A stretch of DNA of 64,000 nucleotides from CAYXDO01 sp964463485 (GTDB lineage: Bacteria > Myxococcota > Kuafuiibacteriia > Kuafuiibacteriales > Kuafuiibacteriaceae), in assembly GCA_964463485.1 (NCBI GenBank), contig CAYXDO010000010.1:1-64000 (forward strand), in the 5' to 3' direction. The notes under the pieces are model-generated. The model was not told the DNA's origin and ran no database searches. It saw nothing but the letters and a program-made list of their open reading frames with translations. A program made the position numbers and the translations under genes. Position 1 is the first letter of the stretch. Every line of letters begins with the position of its first letter. Positions 62,818 through 64,000 of the stretch are shown one piece after another.

Positions 62818-63246
62818 TCAAGCTTTCTTGCCGAGCTTGCGGAGGGCGCGCTCGCGTTCTTTGCGCCCGTTCTTCGAAGCGAGCTTCTGCTCGGGAGTCA
62901 GCTTTTTCGGGCGATCCGACAGTCGTTGTCGAGCGAGGTCGAGGAGGCGGGCCTTCGAGAAGGTGGCCAGCTTGTTGCGAAAGATCTCGTCGGCCGTGAG
63001 GCCGGCGGTCTTCCTCGCGCTCATCAAGTGCTCGACGAGCTTGGTTCGATCGCCGAAGCGCTCACGGACCTTCTGTTCGACCTGGTACAGGTGCAGGAGC
63101 TTCTTGTTGGAGAGCGACGAGAGTCGACCTTTGAGCTTCTCGGGTCCTTCTCCGGCGAGGTCGTCGACCAGCGGAGCCAGCTTTTCGACGAGCGCTTTTT
63201 TGCCGCCGAAGGTCTTGTTCACCACGGCAGCGGGTGCGGGCTTCAT
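62818..63246 (-). CDS. Small basic hypothetical protein
   Basis: 142 aa from ATG 63246, with GGAGG 8-12 bases upstream. Lys/Arg/Leu-rich helices throughout (KKALVEKLAPLVDDLAGEG, RLSSLSNKKLLHLYQVEQKVRERFG) and a strongly basic C-terminus (KLTPEQKLASKNGRKERERALRKLGKKA, in parts). It could bind nucleic acid or ribosome, but no family is recognised. The frame is open to 63357; the ribosome binding site decides for 63246. Confidence 0.65.
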   Translation of the reverse strand: MKPAPAAVVNKTFGGKKALVEKLAPLVDDLAGEGPEKLKGRLSSLSNKKLLHLYQVEQKVRERFGDRTKLVEHLMSARKTAGLTADEIFRNKLATFSKARLLDLARQRLSDRPKKLTPEQKLASKNGRKERERALRKLGKKA

Positions 63247-63551
63247 TCTTGTTCCTCCAGTGCGCGCCAGGGCATGCCCCGGCATGGCGTTGGGTTGGCT
63301 ACTCGATGCGAGCAAAGAGTGCAAGCGGGGCGTGACGCCCGCCCAAGCCAACGACACCGACGAGCATGCTGTGGAATCTCATTCGCTCGGGCCTTCCCGA
63401 ACTGCAGAGTCACATCGACACCCAAAACGGACCCCATCGCCCGCCGCTCGACGCCCTTGGACGCGGCGAATCGAGGTTGAGCCTCGATGGCCAACCTGGA
63501 ACAATGGACCGTGTTTCGCGCCTCGGACGCGAATCCCTGGGACGTCTCGGA
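63247..63551. other. Intergenic region
   Basis: About 300 bp between two divergent genes. It must contain both promoters. I see no operator palindrome, RNA gene or further coding sequence. Confidence 0.4.
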
Positions 63552-64000
63552 ATGAAAAACAGAGCCGCTTTGCTCATGCTCCTCGTGACCGCTGGCTGCG
63601 TCGGCGACACCCCCGGCGGGTCGATGGGGCCGCCCGATCCGTCTCGGATCGTCGTGTTCTACCAGCTCGACGGGCTCGTCCGCGGCCGAGGTTCCCCAGG
63701 GGCACTCGGCTCCGAGGCCAAGTACGTCTACGTCGCCGCCCATCCCTCCGAAACCGTGACCGTCCCCGAAGTCTCCGAAGACGGTTCGTTCTTCTTCTCC
63801 ATCTCCGCGAGCTCCCGGGACCTGCTCGAAGTCGCCGGCGCTCGGGACTTGCAGGGCTCGGAGCGCGGCACTTCGATCTTCGTCTCGATCCCACCCACCC
63901 CGCTTCCCGAGGTCGACTACATCTGCTGTATCAGCGAAGGGGCCTCGCGCGGAAACTGCCAACCCGCCGACGCCGAGCGAATCTGCAGCGCGAGCGGCGC
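63552..64000 (+). CDS. Lipoprotein, truncated by the window end
   Basis: 149 codons are present, ending in an incomplete codon. ATG 63552 starts MKNRAALLMLLVTAGC, with lipobox VTAGC (Cys at about 16). The mature part is beta-rich (IVVFYQLDGLVRG, TVTVPEVSEDGSFFFSISA) with a Cys-rich patch at the end (YICCISEGASRGNC). The reading frame is open through the edge, so the C-terminus lies outside. No family recognised; another surface lipoprotein in keeping with the region. Confidence 0.7.
   Translation, partial: MKNRAALLMLLVTAGCVGDTPGGSMGPPDPSRIVVFYQLDGLVRGRGSPGALGSEAKYVYVAAHPSETVTVPEVSEDGSFFFSISASSRDLLEVAGARDLQGSERGTSIFVSIPPTPLPEVDYICCISEGASRGNCQPADAERICSASG

Overview
The window reads as chromosomal DNA of a GC-rich myxobacterium-like organism (Myxococcota, probably Polyangia; inferred from protein content, not from a marker gene). 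The signs are a MYXO-CTERM-type C-terminal anchor (36528-37793), many signal-peptide lipoproteins with HYDIN/choice-of-anchor-D, VWA, thrombospondin-3 and Cys-rich repeats, Asp/Ala-rich linkers, TPR proteins and a divergent Ser/Thr kinase. Genes are tightly packed, with many 1-11 bp start/stop overlaps and frequent GTG starts. I see no rRNA, tRNA, CRISPR array, integrase or transposase.

Layout. 1-605: non-coding DNA with a 14-bp tandem array and a second degenerate GAATCCGAG array. 606-4238: lipoprotein, HExxGH-containing protein and a eukaryotic-type hexokinase. 4224-7759 (minus): methyltransferase with an N-terminal zinc ribbon, and an M1 aminopeptidase. 7841-11830: the aerobic benzoyl-CoA (box) module, boxR divergent from boxC-boxB, with an operator-like inverted repeat between them; boxA is not present. 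12032-17035: a four-gene envelope operon whose first gene fuses a PhnD-like binding protein to CsgG-like and FlgT-C-like domains, followed by a barrel-like protein, a VWA protein and an LPP20-like protein. 17309-22159: DUF2199 protein and two surface proteins. 22271-22624: an orphan Nif11-type RiPP precursor with a Cys-free repeated core. 22662-22995: a duplicated palindromic repeat. 23014-27318: a 1434-aa P-loop ATPase (DUF6079/BrxC/PglY type) that appears fused to a PglZ-like domain, a candidate stand-alone defence protein.

27456-41869: TPR proteins, phosphoglucomutase, a HYDIN/VWA lipoprotein and a minus-strand operon running from a pseudokinase-kinase-degenerate receiver protein through the MYXO-CTERM protein to a TPR protein. 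41907-52808: HYDIN-type lipoproteins, a RadC-like protein, an NAD(P)-binding oxidoreductase, a START-domain protein, a protein whose C-terminus resembles a RiPP leader, and an M23 peptidase. 52990-57405: comM/yifB and recA, with two small AT-hook-like basic paralogues on either side of recA. 57660-60840 (minus): acyl-CoA dehydrogenase, two TetR regulators and an outer-membrane-like protein. 60918-62791: argC-argB. 62818-64000: a small basic protein and a lipoprotein cut by the window end.

A link across loci: a CGTCCGAAA-type motif lies upstream of radC, comM and recA and nowhere else that I noticed in the non-coding DNA, which suggests a shared DNA-repair/transformation regulator that does not look like a classical LexA box.
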